Below are positions 34,880 to 42,922 of a stretch of 64,000 nt of DNA, one piece after another. Under the pieces are notes generated by a model. That model saw only the letters and a list, made by a program, of their open reading frames with translations. It was not told the DNA's origin and did not search any database. Positions within the stretch are counted from its first letter, which is position 1; every line of letters starts with the position of its first letter. Position numbers and translations under genes: made by a program. This stretch comes from an uncultured Clostridia bacterium (GTDB lineage: Bacteria > Bacillota > Clostridia > Christensenellales > Borkfalkiaceae), in assembly GCA_947629575.1 (NCBI GenBank), contig CANREF010000002.1, forward strand, positions 146,194 through 210,193. Reading direction: 5' to 3'.

Positions 34880-35056
34880 GAGACCCCACCCCCTTAGTCC
34901 CCCTCCAATGGAGGGGGCAAGCGACCAACCACCCCCTCCTCGGGAGGGGGAAGGCGCCTCCTTAGGAGGAGCTGTCACCGTAGGTGACTGAGGTGGTGAA
35001 ATATCAAAAGCAAAAGACACCACCCCCTTAGTCCCCCTCCTGAGGAGGGGGCGTTT
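34880..35056. repeat. GC-rich hairpin cluster (family E) between dnaE and whiA
   Basis: Two copies of CACCCCCTTAGTCCCCCTCC with matching GGAGGGGG arms, and between them GGAGCTGTCACC-GTA-GGTGACTGAGG. With the neighbouring repeats it fills the 461-bp gap upstream of dnaE; no gene is seen. Confidence 0.7.
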
Positions 35057-35074
35057 GCTTCTCGCGAAGCGGAA

Positions 35075-35941
35075 TCACTCCTCCTCTTCTTTCTTTGCGA
35101 GCTGTATGAGGCGGGTGAGGCGGTGGCTCAGACAGGATTTCGTCAGTCCCAAAAGGGACGCGAGTTCGAAGAGCGAGAGCTCGGGATGTTCGAGCCGCGC
35201 AGCCGCTGTGTCTTGCAATTCCTCGCTCAGAAGCGCCAGCTTCCCCCGCTCGCGCAGAGCTTCGATCTTTCTCACCTGCTCCACGCTCGCGATCGCCGCC
35301 CTGTCCGCATTGCTGCCGAGACAGTTGTTCACACGGTTCTCCGCGTTACTCGCCTCCCGCTCCGCAGATACTTCGTCCAATTTTTCGAGCGCCCCGAGCG
35401 CCCCCGTCACGGACAGGAAGTCGGAGATCGCCTCGCGGCTCTTGACGTACACGACGTCATGCCCGCCCCTCTTTACGAGGTTGGAGACGAATCCCAGCCC
35501 CTCGAAGATCTCCGAGAAGCGTTCCGCACCCTCTCCGCCCGAAAACCCGAACTCGAGGTGGTAGCCCGTCTTCTTCCCCGCGCGGGGAAGGGTACAGCTC
35601 CCGCCGCCGAGGAACGCCCCCGTCACATAGGCGAGAGCGCATGCTTCCCCCTCTTCGGCGGAAAAGGGCATCGGCACGCCCGTGAGGAAAAAAGTGAGCT
35701 TGTCCTTCCCCTGCTTGGGGTCGTACACCGCTTCGGTGAGGGTCATCTGCACCCCGCCGAGCCCTTCCGCAAGGGAGAGAAGGTACTGAGCCGTGCTTTC
35801 GCTCTCGCTCGTAAAGGCAAAACCGCCTTCAAAAGGACGCCCGCCCGCGTCGAGCAGACCGCCGAAGAGCGCTAGCCGCTCCTCCGCGGAGGGCGGCGCT
35901 TTTTTGATGAGTTCCCTCTTGATCTCCTGCGTAAAGTTCAT
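35075..35941 (-). CDS. whiA: DNA-binding protein WhiA
   Basis: Homologue of the WhiA regulator that in Bacillus affects chromosome segregation and division and in Streptomyces controls sporulation. 288 residues: divergent LAGLIDADG-like N-terminal half (LALFGGLLDAGGR; AYVTGAFLGGGSCTLP) and a C-terminal helix-turn-helix (HPELSLFELASLLGLTKSCLSHRL). Eight bp after the PHP gene. The usual neighbours rapZ and the yvcK-like gene are absent. Confidence 0.95.
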   Translation of the reverse strand: MNFTQEIKRELIKKAPPSAEERLALFGGLLDAGGRPFEGGFAFTSESESTAQYLLSLAEGLGGVQMTLTEAVYDPKQGKDKLTFFLTGVPMPFSAEEGEACALAYVTGAFLGGGSCTLPRAGKKTGYHLEFGFSGGEGAERFSEIFEGLGFVSNLVKRGGHDVVYVKSREAISDFLSVTGALGALEKLDEVSAEREASNAENRVNNCLGSNADRAAIASVEQVRKIEALRERGKLALLSEELQDTAAARLEHPELSLFELASLLGLTKSCLSHRLTRLIQLAKKEEEE

Positions 35942-35949
35942 GATCGGCT

Positions 35950-36726
35950 CTACAGATTCCTCTTTTTATACTCCGCAAATCGGAAGGCGGGAAGTCTTCC
36001 GTCGATGTTGTCGATGCGCCGTAGGGGCACTCCCACCCGCGCGATCTGCGCCTCGGCGAGGGAGACGTCTCCCAACCTTTCCGGTCTGTGCGCGTCCGAA
36101 TCGAGCACGAACCGCACCTCGGTATGGTTGACGATCGCGTCGAGTTCCCCGTCGCTCAGATGATTCTTTCTGCCGCTGAGTTCGAGATAAGTCCCGAAGT
36201 CCGCACAGCACTTGGCGACCTCCACCGCGTCCGAAAAACAGCGGTAATTGAGGTGGGTGAGAATGTCCACGGGGTGTTTTCTCACCGTTTGGATGTAACA
36301 CTTCGTCTGGTCGGCAACGAGCCCCTTCCCCCCGCGAAGCCGCAAATACCTCTCCGCGAACGCCAACCAGCCGTTTGTAAAGTCCTTGAAACGCTCGTGG
36401 CGGCTCATGACGTGACAGCCGACGAGCAAAATATCGAGCTTTGAAAGCTCCTCCTCGCTCAGAGCGAGACTTCCCTCCCGCCCGAGGACGTTCTCCTCGA
36501 TGCCGACGAGCGCGGTCACGCCGTACTTCTTCCCCGCCGCAACGATGCGTTCGCAGTAAGCGCCGAAATGCTTTTTGCGCAGCCCCGCAAGGCGGTGGGT
36601 AAAGCCGTGATCGGTGAGCGCGAGCGCCCGAAGTCCCAATTCACGGGCACGGGCGAACTGCTCTTCCACTTCGCAATGCCCGTCCGAAAAATTGCTGTGA
36701 GAATGAAAATCTGCCGTAAGTTGCAT
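35950..36726 (-). CDS. PHP-domain phosphoesterase (YcdX/HisK-like)
   Basis: 258 residues starting MQLTADFHSHSNFSDG, the first PHP metal motif (HxH), then LALTDHG, GIEENV, a conserved HPVDILTHLNYR and the C-terminal LDSDAHRPERLGD. This set predicts a trinuclear-metal phosphatase or phosphoesterase; the substrate cannot be told. A much longer in-frame upstream extension is rejected as it runs antisense-like through murB. Lies between murB and whiA with gaps of 11 and 8 bp. Confidence 0.88.
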   Translation of the reverse strand: MQLTADFHSHSNFSDGHCEVEEQFARARELGLRALALTDHGFTHRLAGLRKKHFGAYCERIVAAGKKYGVTALVGIEENVLGREGSLALSEEELSKLDILLVGCHVMSRHERFKDFTNGWLAFAERYLRLRGGKGLVADQTKCYIQTVRKHPVDILTHLNYRCFSDAVEVAKCCADFGTYLELSGRKNHLSDGELDAIVNHTEVRFVLDSDAHRPERLGDVSLAEAQIARVGVPLRRIDNIDGRLPAFRFAEYKKRNL

Positions 36727-36737
36727 TCCTGTTCCCC

Positions 36738-37619
36738 TCAGGGCAGGCGGCAGATCTCCTCGCGCAGAGTGATCCCGGTCTGCCGGAAAACCTCTTGTTC
36801 GACATATCCGATGAGCGCGGAGACGTCCTGTGCGCTTCCGCCCTCGTTGAGAATAAAGTTGGCGTGAACGGGAGAGACGACCGCGCCGCCCCGTCCGACC
36901 CCCTTGAGCCCGCACCGCTCGATGAGCCGACCCGCCGTTTCCCCCGCGGGATTGACGAACACACAGCCCATGCTCCTGCCTGCGGGCAGGTGTCTCCGCC
37001 TCTTGCGGAATTCCTCCCTGCGCTCTGCGATCTCCTCGGCGGACGTCCTTCTGCACTGCAGATAGACCCCCGTCACGGCGATGCCGCTCTGGAAGACGCT
37101 CCTCTTTTCGGAAAAGGCGCAGTCCCGCAGTTCAAAGGTGCGGATCTTTCCGCGCTCGATCCCGACGACCCGAAGAACGCTGTCCGAGAGATGTCCTTCC
37201 TTCACGCCCGCGTTCATCACAACGCCCCCGCCCACCGTCATGGGAATGCCCGTGAGCGGCTCGAGCCCGCCGAGGCGGGAGGCTTCCGCAAAGCGCAGGA
37301 GTGCGCCCCCCGTGACGCCCGCGCCCGCATAGAGCGTTTCCCCGTCCGCAAAGAGGGTCTTCAGCCCCGAAAAGCGCACCACGACCCCCTCGAAGGGTTC
37401 GCCCGAGGGAAGAGAATTCGCGCCCGCGCCCAAAAAGCAGTACGGGATCGCTTTGCGCGAGAGGTAGCATAAGAGCTCCGCCGCGTCCTCCGTGCAGAGG
37501 GGGGAGACGGCGAGCCGCGCCGTTCCGCCGCAGCCGATAGTCGTGTGCCGCGCAAGGGAAAAATCCCGCTCCCAGCGCATATGCGGAAAACGTGCGGGAA
37601 GCTCTTCCGATATATCCAT
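36738..37619 (-). CDS. murB: UDP-N-acetylenolpyruvoylglucosamine reductase MurB (catalytic Ser replaced by Cys)
   Basis: NADPH/FAD enzyme making UDP-MurNAc. 293 residues: FAD-binding LGAGANSLPS and GIPMTVGGGVVMNAG, EKRSVFQSG, HANFILNEGGSA and a C-terminal REEI carrying the catalytic glutamate. The position of the proton-donating serine (GS-F-NP in type II enzymes) reads GCVFVNP, Cys219. Ribosome site AAGGAG before the ATG, but the -10 of its promoter is only 13 bases upstream. First gene of murB-PHP-whiA. Confidence 0.93.
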   Translation of the reverse strand: MDISEELPARFPHMRWERDFSLARHTTIGCGGTARLAVSPLCTEDAAELLCYLSRKAIPYCFLGAGANSLPSGEPFEGVVVRFSGLKTLFADGETLYAGAGVTGGALLRFAEASRLGGLEPLTGIPMTVGGGVVMNAGVKEGHLSDSVLRVVGIERGKIRTFELRDCAFSEKRSVFQSGIAVTGVYLQCRRTSAEEIAERREEFRKRRRHLPAGRSMGCVFVNPAGETAGRLIERCGLKGVGRGGAVVSPVHANFILNEGGSAQDVSALIGYVEQEVFRQTGITLREEICRLP

Positions 37620-37633
37620 TCTTTCTCTCCTTT

Positions 37634-37662
37634 ATTCTACCATATATTGGCGATGAATTCAA
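37634..37662 (-). promoter_or_regulatory. Promoter of murB-PHP-whiA
   Basis: TTGAAT, 17-bp spacer, TAGAAT; a very short leader is predicted. Confidence 0.65.
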
Positions 37663-37689
37663 ACGGTTTTCAAATATTTTTCAAGATTT

Positions 37690-37861
37690 TTTGCCGTTCG
37701 CTCCATTCTATGAAGGGAGCGGAAGAAAGATGTGACACGCCGAAGACATGCTTAATGGGGGCAGCCCGAAGGCTTCCCCCATGCGCTTCTGCACGGCTTT
37801 TCGCCAAGGCAGAAGCTCTATCTGAAAGCGGTTCCCCGCTCCAGATACTTTGCGCAGTCCG
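37690..37861 (-). ncRNA. Candidate structured small RNA
   Basis: On the minus strand a TATAAT (37,868-37,873) with a weak -35 (TTCCAG, 17-bp spacer) is followed by a run of hairpins: ATCTG-AGCGG/CCGCT-CAGAT, GCTTCTGC/GCAGAAGC around a GGC/GCC top, and ATGGGGG..GCC-TTCG-GGC..CCCCCAT with the very stable cUUCGg tetraloop, then a second small UUCG hairpin and CGCTCC/GGAGCG. No coding frame fits. I could not match it to SRP RNA, 6S RNA, tmRNA or RNase P by their signature motifs. Fills the gap between DUF1540 and murB. Confidence 0.4.
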
Positions 37862-37878
37862 CAAAAAATTATACGAAA

Positions 37879-38034
37879 TTATCTGCGCTTCTGGAAACTG
37901 TCACAGCAGGTGCAGTGCTCGCAGTCACAGGTATTGCCCACATGGATCCTGTCGAGTTCGCACTGCATCCCGTCGCGGTTGAAGCGGCATTCGGTGACGC
38001 CGCAGGACACACCGCTGTTTAACCGGTCTTCCAT
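37879..38034 (-). CDS. DUF1540 domain protein (small, cysteine-rich)
   Basis: 51 residues beginning MEDRLNSGVSCGVTEC, with eight cysteines in the DUF1540 pattern (VSCGVTECRFNRDGMQC...ICVGNTCDCEHCTCC-like spacing; the real segment is IHVGNTCDCEHCTCC). Such small proteins are common in sporulating clostridia and probably bind metal; function unknown. Very strong ribosome site AAGGAGGGG. Confidence 0.85.
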   Translation of the reverse strand: MEDRLNSGVSCGVTECRFNRDGMQCELDRIHVGNTCDCEHCTCCDSFQKRR

Positions 38035-38091
38035 AAATTCCCCTCCTTCCCCCTTATTATGTGCAGTGTGCAAAAAAAATATGGGAAAGGG

Positions 38092-38120
38092 TTGACAAAC
38101 CCCCTCCCGTTTGTTACAAT
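38092..38120 (+). promoter_or_regulatory. Promoter of rplI
   Basis: TTGACA, 17-bp spacer, TACAAT; leader of about 14 bases containing AAGGAG. Confidence 0.85.
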
Positions 38121-38140
38121 ATCCAAAAGGAGAAAAAGCT

Positions 38141-38584
38141 ATGAAGGTCATTCTCAAAACAGATGTAAAAGGCAGCGGCAAGAAGGGAGACATCATCGAG
38201 GTCTCCGACGGTTATGCAAAGAATTTCCTGCTCAAAAAGGGCTTGGCGCAACCCGCCACCGCCACGGGGATCAACGACGTCGAACAGCGCAAGAATGCCG
38301 ACGCCTTCCACAAGGCGGAGAGCGTGAAGGCGCAAAAGGAACTCAGGGAAAAGATCGACGGGCTCACCGTTCCCGTCTCCATCCGCGCGGGCGAAAACGG
38401 CAAGGTGTTCGGCTCGGTCACCACAGACAAGATCGCCTCCGCCCTCGCAGAGCTCGGGTTTGAAGTGGATAAAAAGCGCATCTCCACGAAAGAGCCCATC
38501 AAAAACGTGGGCGAGTACGAGGCGGAAGTGCGCCTCATGGAGGGCGTCGTTGCCAAGATCAAAGTCGTCGTCTCCCCCCTGTAA
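38141..38584 (+). CDS. rplI: 50S ribosomal protein L9
   Basis: Binds 23S rRNA near the L1 stalk. 147 residues: MKVILKTDVKGSGKKGDI, the classic VSDGYAKNFLLKKGLA signature, a helical linker and a C-terminal domain ending VAKIKVVVSPL. Monocistronic here between its own promoter and terminator; in many Bacillota it is next to dnaB/dnaC, which is not so here. Confidence 0.97.
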   Translation: MKVILKTDVKGSGKKGDIIEVSDGYAKNFLLKKGLAQPATATGINDVEQRKNADAFHKAESVKAQKELREKIDGLTVPVSIRAGENGKVFGSVTTDKIASALAELGFEVDKKRISTKEPIKNVGEYEAEVRLMEGVVAKIKVVVSPL

Positions 38585-38600
38585 AATCTCAAAAACTTCT

Positions 38601-38628
38601 GCCATCGGCATTGCCGATGGCTTTTTTG
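38601..38628 (+). terminator. Intrinsic terminator of rplI
   Basis: Perfect stem GCCATCGGCA/TGCCGATGGC followed by six T. Confidence 0.92.
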
Positions 38629-38700
38629 TTTGCCCTCTTTCTCCGCACGTCATGTTGAGCGCAGCCGAAACATGGCGTCATTCCCGCCACTTTCTGTCTC

Positions 38701-38737
38701 TTATCATAGTATTATGTCACACATAGTACTATGATAA
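38701..38737. repeat. Family P palindrome, longest copy
   Basis: Seventeen-base arms TTATCATAGTATTATGT and ACATAGTACTATGATAA (one mismatch) around CAC. It lies between the rplI and adhE terminators; the 318-bp gap holds nothing else but these hairpins. Confidence 0.85.
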
Positions 38738-38792
38738 CACGCCTATATTGGGAGACTGAGACAAGTTTGGGGGCGAAAAAGGCGCAATAAAA

Positions 38793-38823
38793 GGAAAAGC
38801 GGCGGAATAAATATTCCGCCGCT
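38793..38823 (-). terminator. Intrinsic terminator of adhE
   Basis: Stem AGCGGCGGAATA/TATTCCGCCGCT followed on the minus strand by TTTTCCTTTT. Confidence 0.85.
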
Positions 38824-38902
38824 CTCCCCTTTGCTCCGCAAACTTGGCACTGAAAAACGGAGCTGCAAGGAAGCTGAAATTCCGTACTCGAAAGACCTTA
38901 CG

Positions 38903-41518
38903 TCATTTCCGCGTAATTCCGTAATAGGAATTGAGATACATTTGTTTGATCTCGGCGATGAGCGGATAGCGCGGATTCGCGCCCGTGCACTGGTCGTCGA
39001 ACGCCGCCTCCGACATTTCGTCGAGCTTAGAGAGGAATTGCTCCTCGGTATATTTGTCTTTGAGGGCTTCCCGAATGGTCGCGGGCTGGCCGATGGCGCG
39101 CTGCAACTCACAGAGCTTTTCGATCAGCGCCTCGACGAGTTCCTCATCGCTCTCCCCTTTCAGCCCGAGATAGCGCGCGGCGTCCGCATAGCGCGCCCGC
39201 GCCTGAGGATAGGCGTACTGCGGGAACGTACCCATTTTGGCGGGCGCTTCGCTGCTGTTGAAGCGGATGACTTCCACGAGCAAAAGGCTGTTCGCCATGC
39301 CGTGCGGCAGGTGGAAATAAGAGCCGAGCTTATGCGCCATGGAATGGCAGACGCCCAAAAAGGCGTTGGCGAACGCCATTCCCGCCATGGTCGCGGCGAT
39401 GGCGACCTTCTCCCGCGCGAGCGCGTCCTGCGCGCCCTTCTCATAGGCGGAAGGGAGATAGCGGAAGAGCAGCCCGAGCGCTTCCTTGGCGATCCCGTTC
39501 GTAAGGTCGGTCGCCATGACGGAGGCGAGCGCTTCGAGCGCATGGCTCACAGCGTCGATGCCCGAACAGGAAGTGAGCCCCTTGGGGATATCCATCATGA
39601 GGTCGGCGTCTACTATCGCCATGTCGGGCAGAAGGGCGTAATCGGCGAGCGGGTACTTCGTGCCCGTCTCCCCATCGGTGATGACGGCAAAAGGCGTGAC
39701 TTCGCTCCCCGTGCCCGCCGTGGTGGGAACGGCGACGAGCATCGCCTTCTCTCCCATCGGGGGGAATTCGTACACCCGCTTGCGGATATCCATGAACCGC
39801 ATCGCCATGTCCTCAAACCTGACTTCGGGGTGTTCATAGAGCACCCACATGATCTTGGCGGCGTCCATGGGCGAGCCGCCGCCCACGGCGATGATGACGT
39901 CGGGACGGAAGAGCTTCATCTGCTCCACTCCCTCCTTCGCGCAGGCGAGGGTGGGATCGGGCGAGACGTGGAAAAAGGTCGCAAAGGAGATGTTCTGCTC
40001 GGTCAAAGAGCGCTCGATCTGCTTTGTGAAGCCGCTCTCATAGAGGAAGGAGTCGGTGACGATGAACGCCCGTTTCCTGTGATAGACCTCCGAGAGTTCC
40101 CTGAGGGCGGGAAAGAGGCAGCCGCGATTGAAATAAACTTTTTGAGGGGCTCTGAACCAGAGCATATTTTCTCTCCTTTCGGCGACCGTCTTGATATTGA
40201 GAAGGTGTTTGACGCCGACATTCTCCGAGACGGAATTTCCGCCCCAGCTTCCGCAGCCGAGGGTGAGCGACGGCGGGAAGCGGAAATTGTACAGATCTCC
40301 GATCCCCCCGTGCGACGAGGGCGTATTGACGACGATGCGGCAGGTGCGCATCCTCTCGCGGAAACGGGTCAGTTTGTCCTTTTCCGTTTCGGCATTGAGA
40401 TATATCGAGGAAGTGTGCCCCAAGCCGCCGTCGCGGACGAGGCGGTCCGCTTTTTCGATCGCGTCCTCAAAGTCTTCGGCGCGGTACATCGCGAGCACGG
40501 GCGAGAGTTTTTCGTGGGCGAATGCCTCGCTCTGATCCACGCTCTCCACTTCGCCGATCAAAACTTTAGTCCCCTCCGGGGCTTCGAAGCCCGAAAGCTG
40601 AGCGATCTTGCGCGCGGACTGCCCGACGATGCGGGCGTTCAGTGCGCCGTTGATGATGATCGTATTTCTGACTTTCTCGGTCTCCTCGGGGGTGAGGATA
40701 TAGCCGCCTCGATAGCGAAGTTCCTCCTTGAAGGCGTCATAGATGTTTTTATGGACGATGACCGACTGCTCGGAAGCGCAGATCATGCCGTTGTCGAAGG
40801 TCTTGGAATGCAGGATCGAGGAAACGGCGAGTTTGATATCGGCGGTCTCGTCTATAACGGCGGGAGTGTTGCCCGCGCCCACGCCGAGGGCGGGCTTTCC
40901 CGAGGAATACGCCGCCTGCACCATGCCCGGTCCGCCCGTTGCAAGGATGAGGTCGGCTTCCCGCATGAGCATCCCCGAGAGCGGAACGGTGGGAAAGTCT
41001 ATCCAGCCGATGATGTCCTCGGGCGCGCCTGCCGCCACTGCCGCCTCGAGCACGATCCGCGCCGCCTCAATGGTGCTCTTCTTCGCCCGCGGGTGCGGGG
41101 AGATGATGAGCCCGTTGCGGGTCTTCAGGCACAGGAGGCACTTGAAAATGGCGGTGGAAGTGGGATTGGTGGTGGGAATAACCGCTGCGATCACACCGAT
41201 AGGCTCGGCGATGCGGGTGTAGCCCGCGCTCTCGTCCCGCTCGATGACCCCGCAGGTCCTCTCGTTCTTGTAGGCGTTGTAGATATATTCGGAGGCGTAG
41301 TGGTTCTTGATCACCTTGTCCTCCACGACCCCCATGCCCGTCTCCTCGACGGCGAGCTTGGCGAGCGGGATGCGCGCCTTGTTCGCGGCGATCGCGGCGG
41401 CACGAAAGATCTCGTCCACCTGTTCCTGCGAATAGGAGGAATATTTTTGCTGGGCGGCTCTCACCCGCGCCAGCCCTTTTTTGAGCGATTCCTCGTCGTT
41501 GACAATGAACTCTTTCAT
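38903..41518 (-). CDS. adhE: Bifunctional aldehyde-alcohol dehydrogenase AdhE
   Basis: Reduces acetyl-CoA to acetaldehyde and then ethanol, regenerating NAD+; forms spirosomes. 871 residues: N-terminal CoA-acylating aldehyde dehydrogenase with PTTNPTSTAIFK, GVGAGNTP and the nucleophile in NGMICASEQS, and a C-terminal iron alcohol dehydrogenase with GGGSPMDAAK, the DAVSHALE and CHSMAHKLG iron ligands and HGMAN. Single-gene unit with its own promoter and terminator. Confidence 0.97.
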   Translation of the reverse strand: MKEFIVNDEESLKKGLARVRAAQQKYSSYSQEQVDEIFRAAAIAANKARIPLAKLAVEETGMGVVEDKVIKNHYASEYIYNAYKNERTCGVIERDESAGYTRIAEPIGVIAAVIPTTNPTSTAIFKCLLCLKTRNGLIISPHPRAKKSTIEAARIVLEAAVAAGAPEDIIGWIDFPTVPLSGMLMREADLILATGGPGMVQAAYSSGKPALGVGAGNTPAVIDETADIKLAVSSILHSKTFDNGMICASEQSVIVHKNIYDAFKEELRYRGGYILTPEETEKVRNTIIINGALNARIVGQSARKIAQLSGFEAPEGTKVLIGEVESVDQSEAFAHEKLSPVLAMYRAEDFEDAIEKADRLVRDGGLGHTSSIYLNAETEKDKLTRFRERMRTCRIVVNTPSSHGGIGDLYNFRFPPSLTLGCGSWGGNSVSENVGVKHLLNIKTVAERRENMLWFRAPQKVYFNRGCLFPALRELSEVYHRKRAFIVTDSFLYESGFTKQIERSLTEQNISFATFFHVSPDPTLACAKEGVEQMKLFRPDVIIAVGGGSPMDAAKIMWVLYEHPEVRFEDMAMRFMDIRKRVYEFPPMGEKAMLVAVPTTAGTGSEVTPFAVITDGETGTKYPLADYALLPDMAIVDADLMMDIPKGLTSCSGIDAVSHALEALASVMATDLTNGIAKEALGLLFRYLPSAYEKGAQDALAREKVAIAATMAGMAFANAFLGVCHSMAHKLGSYFHLPHGMANSLLLVEVIRFNSSEAPAKMGTFPQYAYPQARARYADAARYLGLKGESDEELVEALIEKLCELQRAIGQPATIREALKDKYTEEQFLSKLDEMSEAAFDDQCTGANPRYPLIAEIKQMYLNSYYGITRK

Positions 41519-41543
41519 GGCATTTACACTGCTCCATTTACAG

Positions 41544-41570
41544 TTTATACCAAAAAGGTCATTTTGTCAA
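41544..41570 (-). promoter_or_regulatory. Possible promoter of adhE
   Basis: TTGACA and TATAAA but only 15 bp apart, shorter than the 17 bp seen elsewhere here; could be an activator-dependent promoter. Confidence 0.45.
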
Positions 41571-41596
41571 TTGTTTGGGAAAAAATCGGCGCACAA

Positions 41597-41631
41597 AAAA
41601 ACCGCCCTTCCCCCGCGGAGAAAGAGCGGTC
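41597..41631 (-). terminator. Intrinsic terminator after the SGNH hydrolase gene
   Basis: On the minus strand ACCGC...GCGGT with inner CCGC/GCGG pairing, followed by seven T. Confidence 0.75.
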
Positions 41632-41640
41632 TTTGCAAAC

Positions 41641-42891
41641 TCAAATATGTTCGATGTAATCCTCGCCGAAGAGGGTATAAACGATGGTCTGCGCGTACAG
41701 CCGCGACATGAAGTCGTTGGGGTGGTTGATGTTGTTCCCCGTCCAATCGCGGAAGCGCTTTCCCGCCTTGTTCAGGCTGTCCACGCTGCTGTACACCGTG
41801 GCAACGCCCACCCGATCGTAGTCCTCCGTCAGCTCGACGAGCGCCTGCTCAAAGGCGGCGTAGTCCTTGTTGTAAAATCCCGCCGCCTCGGGATTGGCGG
41901 TCATGCCCGAGACGAGCACGATCTCCACCTCGGGTTTTGCCGCGCGCGCCCGCTCGATCATGGAGCGGATATTGGACTTGAAGGTCTCGACGACCGGACC
42001 GTCGTTCATGCCGAAGGCGATGAAGAGGAGATCGGGGTCTTTGTCGAGCACGCGGCTTTGGAAGTGCGCCCCGCCGTCCAAATTATCCAAGTCATGGTTC
42101 ATCTTGCCGTCGTTTCCCCAATTGGAATCGGTCCCGCCGACTGCCGTGTTGATATAGTTGACGGTCGCTTGGGGATAGCGCGCCTGCATGTAGGAACGCA
42201 CCATTTCGGGATAGCTCTCGGCATTGGGCGCGATCTGCACATAGCTGCTCGAGTTCGCCCCCACCGTAATGGAATCGCCGTAGAACACGACGTTGAGCGC
42301 TTCGCCCTTTTCCAGCTTTTCGAACGTCTTGGGGAGCTTGTCCTTCTCGACCCGCGGAAGCGTCCACTGCTTGCTGTCGCTGTGGGTGTAGGTGACGCAC
42401 ACCTGCTTGAGACTGATCGTCGGGCCTTCGCTGAAGAACAGCCCCGCCATCGTCCCGTCGTAGTATTCCGCCCTGCTCATGTGCGGGATCGAGGTGTCGT
42501 CGGTGAGCCCGAGCGCAGGCGTTCCCTTCGACCATATGTAATCCACTCCCGCCTTATAGACCGTCTTCAAATCGTAAGAAGTCACCGAGAGGATCTCATC
42601 GGGCGCATACATGAGGGGCGCGACGTAGGAATCGTCCCCCGCGAACCAAAGAGTCTCGTTATAGACCGTCTTCCCCTCCCAAAAGGGGGTGAGGTAAGTC
42701 TTCAATTGATAGCGGTCGTATTCGAGCAGCGGCTCTTTCTCCCCGCCGGGAGTTTGTTCCCCGCCGGGAGTTTGTTCCCCGGGAGTTTGCCCACCGCCGA
42801 TGTCATCGGGCTCTTTCCCCGGCTGCGCGCAGCCCGCCATGCACATGCCAAACGCGAGCATAGCTGCCATGACTGCCAAAGTTCTCTTCAT
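41641..42891 (-). CDS. Secreted SGNH/GDSL-hydrolase lipoprotein
   Basis: 416 residues with a lipoprotein signal peptide (lipobox MAGC, Cys20), a short repetitive linker of GGEQTP units, a beta-rich N-terminal domain and a C-terminal SGNH hydrolase: block I FYGDSITVG, Asn block FGMNDG and His block NHPND. Such proteins are esterases on carbohydrate or peptidoglycan acyl groups; the substrate is unknown. Strong ribosome site AGGGGGG. It lies 31 bp after valS, probably by read-through rather than functional linkage. Confidence 0.88.
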   Translation of the reverse strand: MKRTLAVMAAMLAFGMCMAGCAQPGKEPDDIGGGQTPGEQTPGGEQTPGGEKEPLLEYDRYQLKTYLTPFWEGKTVYNETLWFAGDDSYVAPLMYAPDEILSVTSYDLKTVYKAGVDYIWSKGTPALGLTDDTSIPHMSRAEYYDGTMAGLFFSEGPTISLKQVCVTYTHSDSKQWTLPRVEKDKLPKTFEKLEKGEALNVVFYGDSITVGANSSSYVQIAPNAESYPEMVRSYMQARYPQATVNYINTAVGGTDSNWGNDGKMNHDLDNLDGGAHFQSRVLDKDPDLLFIAFGMNDGPVVETFKSNIRSMIERARAAKPEVEIVLVSGMTANPEAAGFYNKDYAAFEQALVELTEDYDRVGVATVYSSVDSLNKAGKRFRDWTGNNINHPNDFMSRLYAQTIVYTLFGEDYIEHI

Positions 42892-42922
42892 AATTCCCCC
42901 TTATTCCCTCAAAACATCGGTC

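Noticed and set aside
36727..37056. 110-codon N-terminal extension of the PHP protein
   Set aside because: Runs in another frame across murB with arginine-rich, non-conserved sequence; the PHP motif begins right at MQLTADFHSHS.
37690..37861. SRP RNA, tmRNA, RNase P RNA or 6S RNA
   Set aside because: Signature motifs such as GGAA-AGCAGCC for SRP or the tmRNA acceptor arm are not present; kept only as an unassigned structured RNA.
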